In this document: in pieces, positions 6,184 to 12,338 of the stretch
Position numbering within the stretch: position 1 is the first letter of the stretch
Layout: every line of letters begins with the position of its first letter
NCBI GenBank assembly: GCA_023151335.1
Contig: JAKLJF010000079.1
Location: 1 to 12,697, forward strand
Source of the DNA: Thermoanaerobaculia bacterium
GTDB taxonomy: Bacteria; Bacteroidota; Bacteroidia; Chitinophagales; Saprospiraceae
Length of the DNA: 12,697 nt
Reading direction: 5' to 3'
The notes under the pieces: model-generated
Database searches by the model: none
What the model saw: the letters and a program-made list of their open reading frames with translations, nothing else
What the model was told of the DNA's origin: nothing
Made by a program: the position numbers and the translations under genes

Positions 6184-9100
6184 TCACAGGCCGGCTCCAT
6201 ACCGCTCCATAAACTCCCTGTAGCGCGGATCTTCCCGCAACACTTCCGGGTTGCCCAGTACAATGACCTGCCCTCGCGCGCGGGTGAGCGCCACGTTCAG
6301 TTTGCGGTCCACACCTTCGCCGGAAAGATTGACGAGATTGTTCAATTGAGATACGGAATGTACGCAGCAGGAGATCAGAATAATATCGCGCGCGCCGCCC
6401 TGGTAGCGTTCCACGGTATCTATGGTGATCTCGTCAGGATCGAGGCCTTCAGCGGCCAGGGTTTCGCGTAGCTGTGCGATCTGGGCGCGCCAGGGCGTGA
6501 TGATGCCCAGGCTTTGATCGGGGCGCCAGGGGCGGCCTTCCCGGACATATACATCCTTGAAAAACGCTACCAGCCGCGCCGCCATTTCCGCCTCGGCGGG
6601 AGCGGTTTTCTGGTTGGGCAGGGCGTTGGGGGAAATAACGGGAAGGAAGAGAACGCGGGAAACCCCACCCTGACCCTCCCCTGAAGGGGAGGGAGACGCG
6701 GCGCACTCTACGTCTCCCTCCCCTTTAGGGGAGGGTCGGGGTGGGGTTTCCCGCTCCAGCCCTCTGTGCTGAAAATGTCCTTCATCCGGCTCGTCGCCGG
6801 CCAGGGTTTGCAGGAAGCCGCCATAGAAATGCCGGTTGGGAAAATACATGATATCGGCGTGCATGCGCCCCTGGCGGCTGAGCCGGCCGTAGTGTTCGTG
6901 CATATTTTCAGACACACAAAGCCGGTACAGGCGTTCGAAGTAGGAATCGCGCAGATCGGTCAGGCCAATGGCGTTGAGGTCGGGGTCGGTCACGATGGTT
7001 TGTTCGGGGCGTTGGGTGGTGACAGCCGGCAGCTGGCGGTGGTCGCCGATGAGTACGAAGTGTTCGAAGCGGGTGAGCAAGCCGATGAGTTGCGGTTCCA
7101 GGATTTGCGAAGCCTCATCGACGATCAGGCGCTGGAATTTTTTGATTTCGAGCAGTTTGTCGTTTTGCGCAAATGAAGCCACCGTACTGGCGAAAATGCG
7201 GCAGGGCTCCAGCACCGCCCGCAGTTCGGCCCGGGTGTTCACGCCGGCGATCCGGGCGCTCAGCAACCGGTCGCGAAAACGTTCGGCCGTGGAAAACCGC
7301 GAACCGATACGCAGGTACTGCTCCCGGATATCGCCGCCGAGCGACTCGAGCGATTCGCAGATCTCGTCCACCGCGCGGTTGGTGTAGGCCAGCAGCAGGA
7401 GGTTATCGTCCGTCTCTTTCAGCACCCAGTCCACCAGGGCGCGCAGCATGACGCTGGTTTTGCCGGTGCCGGGCGGGCCCCAGAGCAGGAAGAAGTGGGG
7501 GGAAGCGGTGATTTTATTTAATAAATTGGATTGATCGGGGGTGAGGGCCCCACCCCCAGCCGCCATAGCCATCAAATTAGGGGAGAATTGCTCGCCCGGC
7601 GTGTCAACCCCACCCCCAACCCCTCCCCCGGGGGGGAGGGGGGCTTGATCCCGTGTTATTTCCGGTCTTGGATAGGAACTGGACGGAATAGTTTCGCTAA
7701 TTTTTGATATTGATATGGATTTTACTTCAACTTTCTCTAATTCTGCTTGCCTTTTTTTAATCAACACAATCAATTTAGAAAGGACGGACTCCATTCTGTT
7801 CAGAACATCTGTATTTTGAAATCGAACTACTTCAAAGCCAAAGACTTTAAGGTAGTCTGTTCGCAATTGGTCGTACTCTGGTTGATAATCGTGAATATTG
7901 CCGTCAATTTCAACGACCAAGCGGAGTTCAAGGCAAACGAAATCTACGATATAATCATCAATGGCATGTTGTCTTCTAAATTTAAGTCCCTTAAATCGCC
8001 GGTTGCGGAGTTCTTCCCACATAACATTTTCGGCCGGCGTCTGGAACTTTCTCAACTGGCGAACCATATTTTTTAAATAGCTCCAGTTTTTCAGGTTGGT
8101 TGTTTCTTCCGGTTGCCCGAAAGAGCCGGGTTTCAGCGGCAGATTCGCCTGTGTTATTTCTCCGCTCTCCTCTATTGATATCGCTGTGCTTCCTATTATC
8201 GGGATCAAATCCCCCTCCCCTTCGGGGGAGGGGTTAGGGGTGGGGTTGAGCACACGCCCGCGGGTTTCATTCCCTGCCCCCGCCCACTCAAACAGCCCCC
8301 GGTACATCGTCAAAAACCCCGTATCGAGCATATCCGGCTCCAGGTTCCAGAGGCTGTCGGTGTCGAAAGGTTTGAGGTTGAACTGGCGGTAGCGGAGTTG
8401 CACGGTAATACGCTCTTTGCCGAGTTCGGTGATGGTACATTTGATCACCTGGTGGTCGAGCACGGTGGCGGTTTCCGTTTCGGCGGGATAGAGCACGGCG
8501 ATGTCGCCGGTGCGGAAATTGGCGAGGGGGCTGGTGTTTTCCGTTTTTCGGAAAACAATATAAGGATCGGGTTCATTCGCGTGGTTCTCAACGATTTCGA
8601 GATGACTGAGCAGGGCAAAGGCCTCCTGTTTTTCGGCAAAACTGCCGCGCCACAGGGCGGCATTGCCGTTGAGCGAGTCGGCGTTTTCGTCGCCCACTTT
8701 GGCCAGCCATTGTTCGCGGGCGATGAAACCGGCAAAAGCGTTGAAGTATTTTTTCTCCACCGGACTCAGTTTGGCGTACGCCGCCTCGAACAGGCCGAAA
8801 TCGCGGGCCAGGAAATCGCGGGAATCGGCGTTGCCGGCGCGCAGGCGTTCGAGCAGGGGCGCCGTTTCGTCGCCGGGGCGGATATTGGCCAACAGACGCT
8901 CGATGGCCACCAGTTGATTGCGTACCTGCAAGGCTTCCCATTGTTCAGGCGCCACGGTGGGCGCGAAGCGGAGTTGTTGCACGTCGGCGCCGGAATACAG
9001 GATGTACTTGGCCGGGTCGGTTTGCGGGCCGAATACCGAGCGCACCAGCAGGTCGTACAGTAGCGTCTGGGTAAAATGGCTGCGCTGGATGCCGTAGGCG

Positions 9101-10224
9101 TTGGGCCGGAACGGCGTGCCGCTTTTGAGTTCGACGATAGCGGCGCGCTCAGCGGTGTGGTAGAACAGGTCGAGCCGCCCTTGCAGGCCGTATTGTTCGC
9201 TGTAAAACGTGGGCTCCAGGATGCAGTTTTCCGGTTCGATGTTTTGCTGCGCAAAGCCCTGGTGGGCCATGGATTTCAAGTTGACGTAGTGTTTTTGCGC
9301 CTTGTTTGAAATTTCCCGCACGGCGCTGTCGCTCATGGGCGCGTATACGAAGGGAAACAAGCGGAAAGTTTCGCGCAGCAGGTCTTGATAGGCCGCATCG
9401 GGCTCCGTGAGCAGTCGGTCGAGGAAAAAGTTGGCGATGTTGCCCAGCAGGATGGCGGGCGTGACTTCGTAGGGCAGGAATTTTTTGACCAGGTAAGCCA
9501 GCGGTTGTGCGCCGTTGTCCTTGAAACATTCGGCCACGGCTGTCACGTCCATCAGGTAATCGGGCTCCACCACGAACAAGCGGGGGCGGTAGTCGCCTTC
9601 GCGATCGATGTCCACTTCCAGCAGGTTGAGCGTGACGGGGAAGCCGAACACCGTGCGCAGCAGGCGGATCGTGGGGTTGAAGTTGTCGTTGCGTTCGGGC
9701 AGGTTGTAGCGCACCCGCACGGGATGTTCGGGATTCTCCTCATCATAGGCCCAAAAGAAATTGTTGTCGGGTTCGTCGCGCACGGCCACGACGCGGGCGC
9801 AGGCTTTATAATCCCAGATATCAGGCGGCGAAAAACGCCACTCATCTTCGGCAGGCAAATGTTCCAGTACCTCGGGCGGAATAGCCGTTTTGCCGATAAT
9901 GAGCAGGGTTTCCGCCAGGGCTTTGACGCCGAGCCGGACGAGTCGTCCGCTGCCACCGTCGTGCCCGTGCCGGACGCGCATGGCAAGGCGGCGGAAGGTA
10001 TGGATCACCCGCAGGGTATCGGGCTGAATGTGGAACAGGTGCCCGGCATAACTGATGCGGGCGAACAGCGTGCTGAAGGCCAGTTGCTCACGTTTGGTGG
10101 CTTCCACGAACACGTTTTCCAGCAGCGCCGTGAGGGCCAGCACTTTTTCGCGCGGGGTCCAGGCGAGGTGCGCGGCGATGCGGACGAGTTCGCGGTAGAG
10201 GAGCGGTACGGCTTCGGGCTGCAT
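6184..10224 (-). CDS. Dna2-like nuclease-helicase (Cas4/RecB-type nuclease fused to SF1 helicase) with two in-frame palindromic insertions
   Basis: A 1,346-residue protein joining a RecB/Cas4-type nuclease to a UPF1/Dna2-like superfamily 1B helicase, expected to unwind and trim DNA ends during repair or replication. Nuclease motifs seen: D352 in GRLDLFY, E365-x-K367 in VELKSG, and Q386-T-L-L-Y390, the QxxxY motif of RecB nucleases. I see no four-cysteine iron-sulfur set. A beta-rich linker follows (about 570-645). Helicase motifs: Walker A GPPGTGKT (916-923), DEAS (1036-1039), GDHRQLP (from 1060), TVERYQGG, and ALTRARG with T1314-R1315. The reading frame crosses two foreign palindromic segments, giving residues 659-874 (with a DUF559 domain) and about 1158-1190. 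Both fall between core motifs: the first between linker and RecA1, the second in a loop before RecA2. Removing them leaves about 1,100 residues. The ATG at 10224 lies 12 bases after the stop of the upstream gene on the same strand, so they are probably co-transcribed. Whether the enlarged protein is active is unknown. Confidence 0.9.
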   Translation of the reverse strand: MQPEAVPLLYRELVRIAAHLAWTPREKVLALTALLENVFVEATKREQLAFSTLFARISYAGHLFHIQPDTLRVIHTFRRLAMRVRHGHDGGSGRLVRLGVKALAETLLIIGKTAIPPEVLEHLPAEDEWRFSPPDIWDYKACARVVAVRDEPDNNFFWAYDEENPEHPVRVRYNLPERNDNFNPTIRLLRTVFGFPVTLNLLEVDIDREGDYRPRLFVVEPDYLMDVTAVAECFKDNGAQPLAYLVKKFLPYEVTPAILLGNIANFFLDRLLTEPDAAYQDLLRETFRLFPFVYAPMSDSAVREISNKAQKHYVNLKSMAHQGFAQQNIEPENCILEPTFYSEQYGLQGRLDLFYHTAERAAIVELKSGTPFRPNAYGIQRSHFTQTLLYDLLVRSVFGPQTDPAKYILYSGADVQQLRFAPTVAPEQWEALQVRNQLVAIERLLANIRPGDETAPLLERLRAGNADSRDFLARDFGLFEAAYAKLSPVEKKYFNAFAGFIAREQWLAKVGDENADSLNGNAALWRGSFAEKQEAFALLSHLEIVENHANEPDPYIVFRKTENTSPLANFRTGDIAVLYPAETETATVLDHQVIKCTITELGKERITVQLRYRQFNLKPFDTDSLWNLEPDMLDTGFLTMYRGLFEWAGAGNETRGRVLNPTPNPSPEGEGDLIPIIGSTAISIEESGEITQANLPLKPGSFGQPEETTNLKNWSYLKNMVRQLRKFQTPAENVMWEELRNRRFKGLKFRRQHAIDDYIVDFVCLELRLVVEIDGNIHDYQPEYDQLRTDYLKVFGFEVVRFQNTDVLNRMESVLSKLIVLIKKRQAELEKVEVKSISISKISETIPSSSYPRPEITRDQAPLPPGGGVGGGVDTPGEQFSPNLMAMAAGGGALTPDQSNLLNKITASPHFFLLWGPPGTGKTSVMLRALVDWVLKETDDNLLLLAYTNRAVDEICESLESLGGDIREQYLRIGSRFSTAERFRDRLLSARIAGVNTRAELRAVLEPCRIFASTVASFAQNDKLLEIKKFQRLIVDEASQILEPQLIGLLTRFEHFVLIGDHRQLPAVTTQRPEQTIVTDPDLNAIGLTDLRDSYFERLYRLCVSENMHEHYGRLSRQGRMHADIMYFPNRHFYGGFLQTLAGDEPDEGHFQHRGLERETPPRPSPKGEGDVECAASPSPSGEGQGGVSRVLFLPVISPNALPNQKTAPAEAEMAARLVAFFKDVYVREGRPWRPDQSLGIITPWRAQIAQLRETLAAEGLDPDEITIDTVERYQGGARDIILISCCVHSVSQLNNLVNLSGEGVDRKLNVALTRARGQVIVLGNPEVLREDPRYREFMERYGAGL
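6655..6754. mobile_element. Short cargo-free palindromic insertion inside the helicase gene
   Basis: Two arms of 44 bp (6655-6698 and 6711-6754) are inverted copies matching at 42 of 44 positions around a 12-base spacer (6699-6710). Each arm contains its own hairpin: ccctcccctgaaggggaggg on the left and ccctcccctttaggggaggg on the right. The arms share their core (CCCCACCC, then CCCTCCCC..GGGGAGGG) with the terminal repeats of the DUF559 element at 7604-8249, so the two belong to one repeat family. On the coding strand they read TPPRPSPKGEGD and ASPSPSGEGQGG, low-complexity peptide unlike the rest of the protein. The whole unit lies between YGGFL and VLFLP of the helicase, in a loop. I interpret it as a non-autonomous relative or an internal-deletion derivative of the larger element. 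Confidence 0.75.
7546..7585. repeat. Possible decayed arm of the same palindromic family
   Basis: Immediately left of the DUF559 element, ggccccacccccagcc (7547-7562) resembles the CCCCACCCC start of the family core. It is followed by catcaaattaggggag, which shares ATCAAAT with the inner end of the right arm at 8200-8249. It encodes SPNLMAMAAGGGAL just before the helicase domain. There is no intact hairpin, and the match is short enough to be chance, so this is only a suggestion of an older insertion. Confidence 0.2.
7604..7653. repeat. Left terminal inverted repeat of the DUF559 element
   Basis: This 50-bp arm begins tcaaccccaccccc, continues into the hairpin cccctcccccgg/gggggagggg, and ends ttgatcccg. 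It is the inverted copy of 8200-8249 with five differences: one in the A/C-rich lead, two at the hairpin tip and two just before TTGATCCCG. On the coding strand it reads RDQAPLPPGGGVGGGVD. A few further bases outside (ggcgtg) also pair with the right flank if small gaps are allowed. Confidence 0.85.
7735..8067 (-). other. DUF559 endonuclease domain (Vsr-like, PD-(D/E)XK superfamily) inside the helicase reading frame
   Basis: Residues 720 to about 830 of the fused protein form a full-length DUF559 domain of roughly 105 residues. Family landmarks: LRKFQTPAENVMWEELRNRR with E732, then KFRRQH, then IVDF with D761, then VVEIDGNIHD with E772, D774 and H778, and finally GFEVVRFQNTDVL. These match the expected order for this Vsr-like nuclease family, so the active site appears intact. 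A methionine at 8065-8067 opens the domain, and the bases just upstream on the minus strand are A-rich (TTTAAAAAAT), which suits translation starts in Bacteroidota. The domain could therefore be made separately as well as within the fusion. DUF559 proteins are usually small stand-alone proteins of unproven function; a DNA-nicking or cleaving role follows from the superfamily and is not demonstrated here. Confidence 0.85.
8200..8249. repeat. Right terminal inverted repeat of the DUF559 element
   Basis: The arm runs from cgggatcaaat through the hairpin ccccctccccttcgggggag and gggttaggggtgggg to ttga, and is the inverted partner of 7604-7653. On the coding strand it reads LNPTPNPSPEGEGDLIP. The TPNPSPEGEGD-type peptide is a sign of palindromic DNA translated within a protein rather than of a conserved domain. 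Confidence 0.85.
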
Positions 10225-10236
10225 GATGGCAAAGGT

Positions 10237-11697
10237 CTAAAACCGCAACAACACCAGCCGCAATTTATTCCTGAATTCCGAGGGTACCAGGCATTCGCTG
10301 CCGTTCAGTTGCAGCGCGTCGCGGAAACGCAGGCGCAGGTTTTGCCCGAAGGTGTTCATCAGGCTGTTGCGGTCAAATTCGCCCACGGGGCTCACGACGT
10401 ATTCGCTGCACGTGTTTTCGTATTTGATCTCGTCATTGAACATAAAGTGCAGCCTTTCGGGCGACATGAACATGAAATAAGAGGAAAACGTGGCCTCGTC
10501 GTCCTGGGAGTATTGTTTTTTATGCAACACGGTGGTCCAGTGTGGCTCGCCCGTGGGGTGCAGCGCCACGAGCAGCAGGTCGTCGTAGTAAAAATCCATG
10601 ACTATGCGCATGCCGTCGCGCCAGAAGCCGCGGCCGGCGGCCGTGCCGCGCTGGATTTCGTGGTGGCGTTCGGCCACGATGAGCGCGCCGCCGTCGCGGC
10701 GCAGGATCACCTGTCGGATGTCGGCATCTGTAATGCCTTTGGTATCTTCCTCCACGTCTTTACGGCGCAAGATAGAGATTACCTTATCGGTAAACGCTTC
10801 TGATCGCAGGAACGGCGTCTGGCTGCCCGGCGTCAGTTTCAGGTAAAAAATACCGTTGGCGCGTTCGCGGTTTTTATCGGCATACAGGCCCGCCCCCACC
10901 AGCTGGCGGTTCAAATTGTCGTAGGCAAATTTCACGTCGTGCGTAAGAAAATCGGGCAGGGGCGCACGGGTTATCCGCTCGGAAGCGGCTTGCACGTGCA
11001 GGATCTGAAATTCGTGTTCCTCTATTTTGGCCTTGCGGTTGTTGCGCTCGGTCACCAGGAAAAAATCGCCGGCATTGCTCAGCGTTATGGCTTTGATGTT
11101 CGAGTCGAAGTAATTGTCTTCCAGCAGTACGGTTTTGTCCCACAATACCTGCATCTTATCGAGCATGAAACAGGTGGTTTCCATGCGCGGGCGTTCGGCG
11201 TTGTTGACGGCCACCAGGCAGTTTTTATCCTCGCTGAACAGGATATCCACGGCCGGCGGGGAGAAAATCCGTTCGCCGTAGTTTTTTACCGTCATGGTGT
11301 CGATCAGGTTGGCGCCAGGATCGTATTTGTGCACCCGCACGGTGGTCACGCCGCGCCGCCGGAACTTGTACACCACGGAAAAGTCGTTGCGGCCGCCTAC
11401 CACGGCCAGTATCTGAATACCGTTTTTGTCGAGGTCTTCCAGTTTGCGGTTCCACGACATGCGCATCTGGTTGTCGAATGCCTGAATTTCGAACTCGTCG
11501 TATTTGTCGCGGAAAAGCAAAATGCGGTCTTTCAGCCGCCCGATCAGTTCGTAGCCGTAATCGTTGCGCAGGGCAATCGGTTCCGATATGATGACATTCC
11601 CCTGGCCGCTGGCAGCCGGGGCCGCACAACCGAGGCAAAAAAGCAGGAAAAACAGGCGGCAAACGGCGGTTTGCCGGGCAATTTGTGAATTTTTCAT
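10237..11697 (-). CDS. Exported protein of unknown function
   Basis: A 486-residue protein I do not recognise. The 11697 ATG gives a typical signal peptide: MKNSQIARQTAVCR, then the hydrophobic run LFFLLFCLGCAAPAASGQ, with likely signal peptidase I cleavage near residues 30-33. A cysteine (C24) follows LG, but the preceding residues do not make a good lipobox. The frame is open up to 11757, but the added 20 residues would spoil the signal, so I reject that start. The mature part is rich in short beta strands alternating with charged turns (YELIGRLKDRILLFRDKYDE, NDFSVVYKFRRRG, GGALIVAERHHE). This could fit a beta-propeller-like fold, but I see no defining repeat motif. It ends 12 bases before the nuclease-helicase and reads in the same direction, so the two are probably co-transcribed. 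That pairing of an envelope protein with a DNA enzyme looks incidental. Confidence 0.75.
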   Translation of the reverse strand: MKNSQIARQTAVCRLFFLLFCLGCAAPAASGQGNVIISEPIALRNDYGYELIGRLKDRILLFRDKYDEFEIQAFDNQMRMSWNRKLEDLDKNGIQILAVVGGRNDFSVVYKFRRRGVTTVRVHKYDPGANLIDTMTVKNYGERIFSPPAVDILFSEDKNCLVAVNNAERPRMETTCFMLDKMQVLWDKTVLLEDNYFDSNIKAITLSNAGDFFLVTERNNRKAKIEEHEFQILHVQAASERITRAPLPDFLTHDVKFAYDNLNRQLVGAGLYADKNRERANGIFYLKLTPGSQTPFLRSEAFTDKVISILRRKDVEEDTKGITDADIRQVILRRDGGALIVAERHHEIQRGTAAGRGFWRDGMRIVMDFYYDDLLLVALHPTGEPHWTTVLHKKQYSQDDEATFSSYFMFMSPERLHFMFNDEIKYENTCSEYVVSPVGEFDRNSLMNTFGQNLRLRFRDALQLNGSECLVPSEFRNKLRLVLLRF

Positions 11698-11759
11698 AAT
11701 CCCTGACTTTGGGCTAAAATTTTTCCAAAAATGAGAAGATTTTTGCAAAAACGCCACAC
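11698..11759. promoter_or_regulatory. Divergent promoter region between the unknown exported protein and aroQ
   Basis: Both flanking genes start outward from these 62 bases, so promoters for both directions should lie here or extend into the coding starts. The region is AT-rich with several TTTTTG/CAAAAA blocks. GATTTTTG at 11738-11745 (plus strand) and CATTTTTG read on the minus strand both resemble the Bacteroidota -7 box TAnnTTTG, but neither has a TTTG at the normal spacing. I therefore assign the region, not exact boxes. No Shine-Dalgarno sequence is evident before aroQ. Confidence 0.45.
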
Positions 11760-12212
11760 ATGAATATCCTCATCATCAACGGCCCGAACCTGAATTTGTT
11801 GGGTCGCCGTCAACCGGAAATTTACGGACCATTTTCTTTCGACGATTATTTCAAGGGCTTGCAGGCGCAATTTCCTCACATGCATCTTGAATATTTTCAA
11901 AGCAACCACGAGGGCGCCCTGCTCGATAAACTGCACGGGGCCGGCTCCGAAGCCGACGGCATCGTGCTGAATGCCGGCGCGCTCACACACACATCCATTG
12001 CCCTGGCCGACGCCGTGGCGGCCATCCGCACGCCGGTGGTGGAGGTGCACATCAGCAATGTGTACAAACGGGAGCCCTTCCGGCACCACTCCTACCTGTC
12101 GGCTTGTTGCGAAGGGGTTATCGTGGGTCTTGGACTGGAAGGCTATCGCCTGGCGGTGGAGTGGCTGGTAAGGCGGACGAAGGTGTCGGAGAAATTGGAA
12201 GGCAAGGAATGA
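11760..12212 (+). CDS. aroQ: 3-Dehydroquinate dehydratase, type II
   Basis: A 150-residue cytoplasmic enzyme that removes water from 3-dehydroquinate to give 3-dehydroshikimate, the third step of the shikimate pathway to aromatic amino acids. The sequence shows the whole type II signature: MNILIINGPNLNLLGRRQPE, then IYG with catalytic Y22 and R17; N71 in NAGAL; H77 in THTS; H97 in EVHISN, the general acid; and R108 in REPFRHHSY. These correspond in order and spacing to R19, Y24, N75, H81, H101 and R112 of the Mycobacterium tuberculosis enzyme. Length is normal for this dodecameric family. The start is fixed by the conserved MNILIINGPN. It is transcribed away from the unknown exported gene, and its stop overlaps a possible small membrane ORF by ATGA. 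Confidence 0.97.
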   Translation: MNILIINGPNLNLLGRRQPEIYGPFSFDDYFKGLQAQFPHMHLEYFQSNHEGALLDKLHGAGSEADGIVLNAGALTHTSIALADAVAAIRTPVVEVHISNVYKREPFRHHSYLSACCEGVIVGLGLEGYRLAVEWLVRRTKVSEKLEGKE

Positions 12213-12328
12213 TATCCGCTCCGGCCGGCATTTATGCCCGCTTGGGATTTCACGCCGATTATTTATTCTTTGCCTCGCTTGTCGGGATCCTTGTCGTTAT
12301 CGTGTTAATTTCCCTGAATTTTTTGTAA
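12209..12328 (+). CDS. Possible small single-pass membrane protein overlapping the aroQ stop
   Basis: A 39-residue ORF begins with an ATG that shares ATGA with the aroQ stop codon, an arrangement that often means coupled translation. It reads MISAPAGIYARLGFHADYL and then a 20-residue strongly hydrophobic stretch (residues about 19-39, FFASLVGILVVIVLISLNF) ending at TAA. It fills the otherwise empty space between aroQ and the convergent permease, stopping 10 bases before the permease stop codon. I recognise no family. The hydrophobic helix and the exact overlap favour a real gene; the short length and lack of homolog evidence keep confidence moderate. Confidence 0.42.
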   Translation: MISAPAGIYARLGFHADYLFFASLVGILVVIVLISLNFL

Positions 12329-12338
12329 TAAAATTATT

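Larger units (their letters stand above)
7604..8249 (-). mobile_element. Palindrome-bounded element carrying a DUF559 endonuclease, inserted in the helicase gene
   Basis: A 646-bp unit bounded by 50-bp terminal inverted repeats that match at 45 of 50 positions. Its interior is AT-rich: 7681-7860 has about 33 % GC by hand count, against 63 % for a sample of the host gene at 9121-9180. The interior encodes a complete DUF559 domain in the same frame and strand as the host gene, so the helicase reading frame runs through without a stop and gains residues 659-874. The sharp change in composition, the terminal repeats and the second, cargo-free copy in the same gene all point to insertion of mobile DNA. 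I found no direct target duplication at the edges. It lacks intein hallmarks (no conserved N-terminal Cys/Ser splice block, no HN-Cys/Ser/Thr end) and encodes no recognisable transposase. The candidate mobility function is therefore the DUF559 nuclease itself, or a host enzyme acting on the hairpins. Confidence 0.8.

Noticed and set aside
6640..6770. Target-site duplication around the small palindromic element
   Set aside because: The bases flanking the core are inverted complements (gcggga / tcccgc), not direct repeats, so no conventional duplication can be claimed. The same holds around 7604-8249.
7604..8249. Intein or intron in the helicase gene
   Set aside because: No splice-junction residues (N-terminal Cys/Ser block, C-terminal HN then Cys/Ser/Thr) and no LAGLIDADG or HNH domain. 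It stays open in frame without intron features, and inverted terminal repeats are not typical of either.
6655..8249. CRISPR array
   Set aside because: The repeats are inverted, few, unevenly spaced and inside a coding frame; there are no regular spacers or cas genes.
9385..10803. 472-residue open frame on the plus strand
   Set aside because: It is antisense to the nuclease-helicase and to the unknown exported gene, both of which have recognisable motifs or a signal peptide. Its translation has no domain and arises from GC-rich third positions in the real genes.
10939..11688. 249-residue plus-strand frame
   Set aside because: It is antisense to the exported protein and ends within its signal-peptide codons; no features of its own.
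11708..11745. Exact Bacteroidota -33/-7 promoter for aroQ
   Set aside because: TTTG at 11708-11711 and GATTTTTG at 11738-11745 are 26 bases apart, too far for the usual spacing of about 19-21, and the first base of the -7 box does not match.
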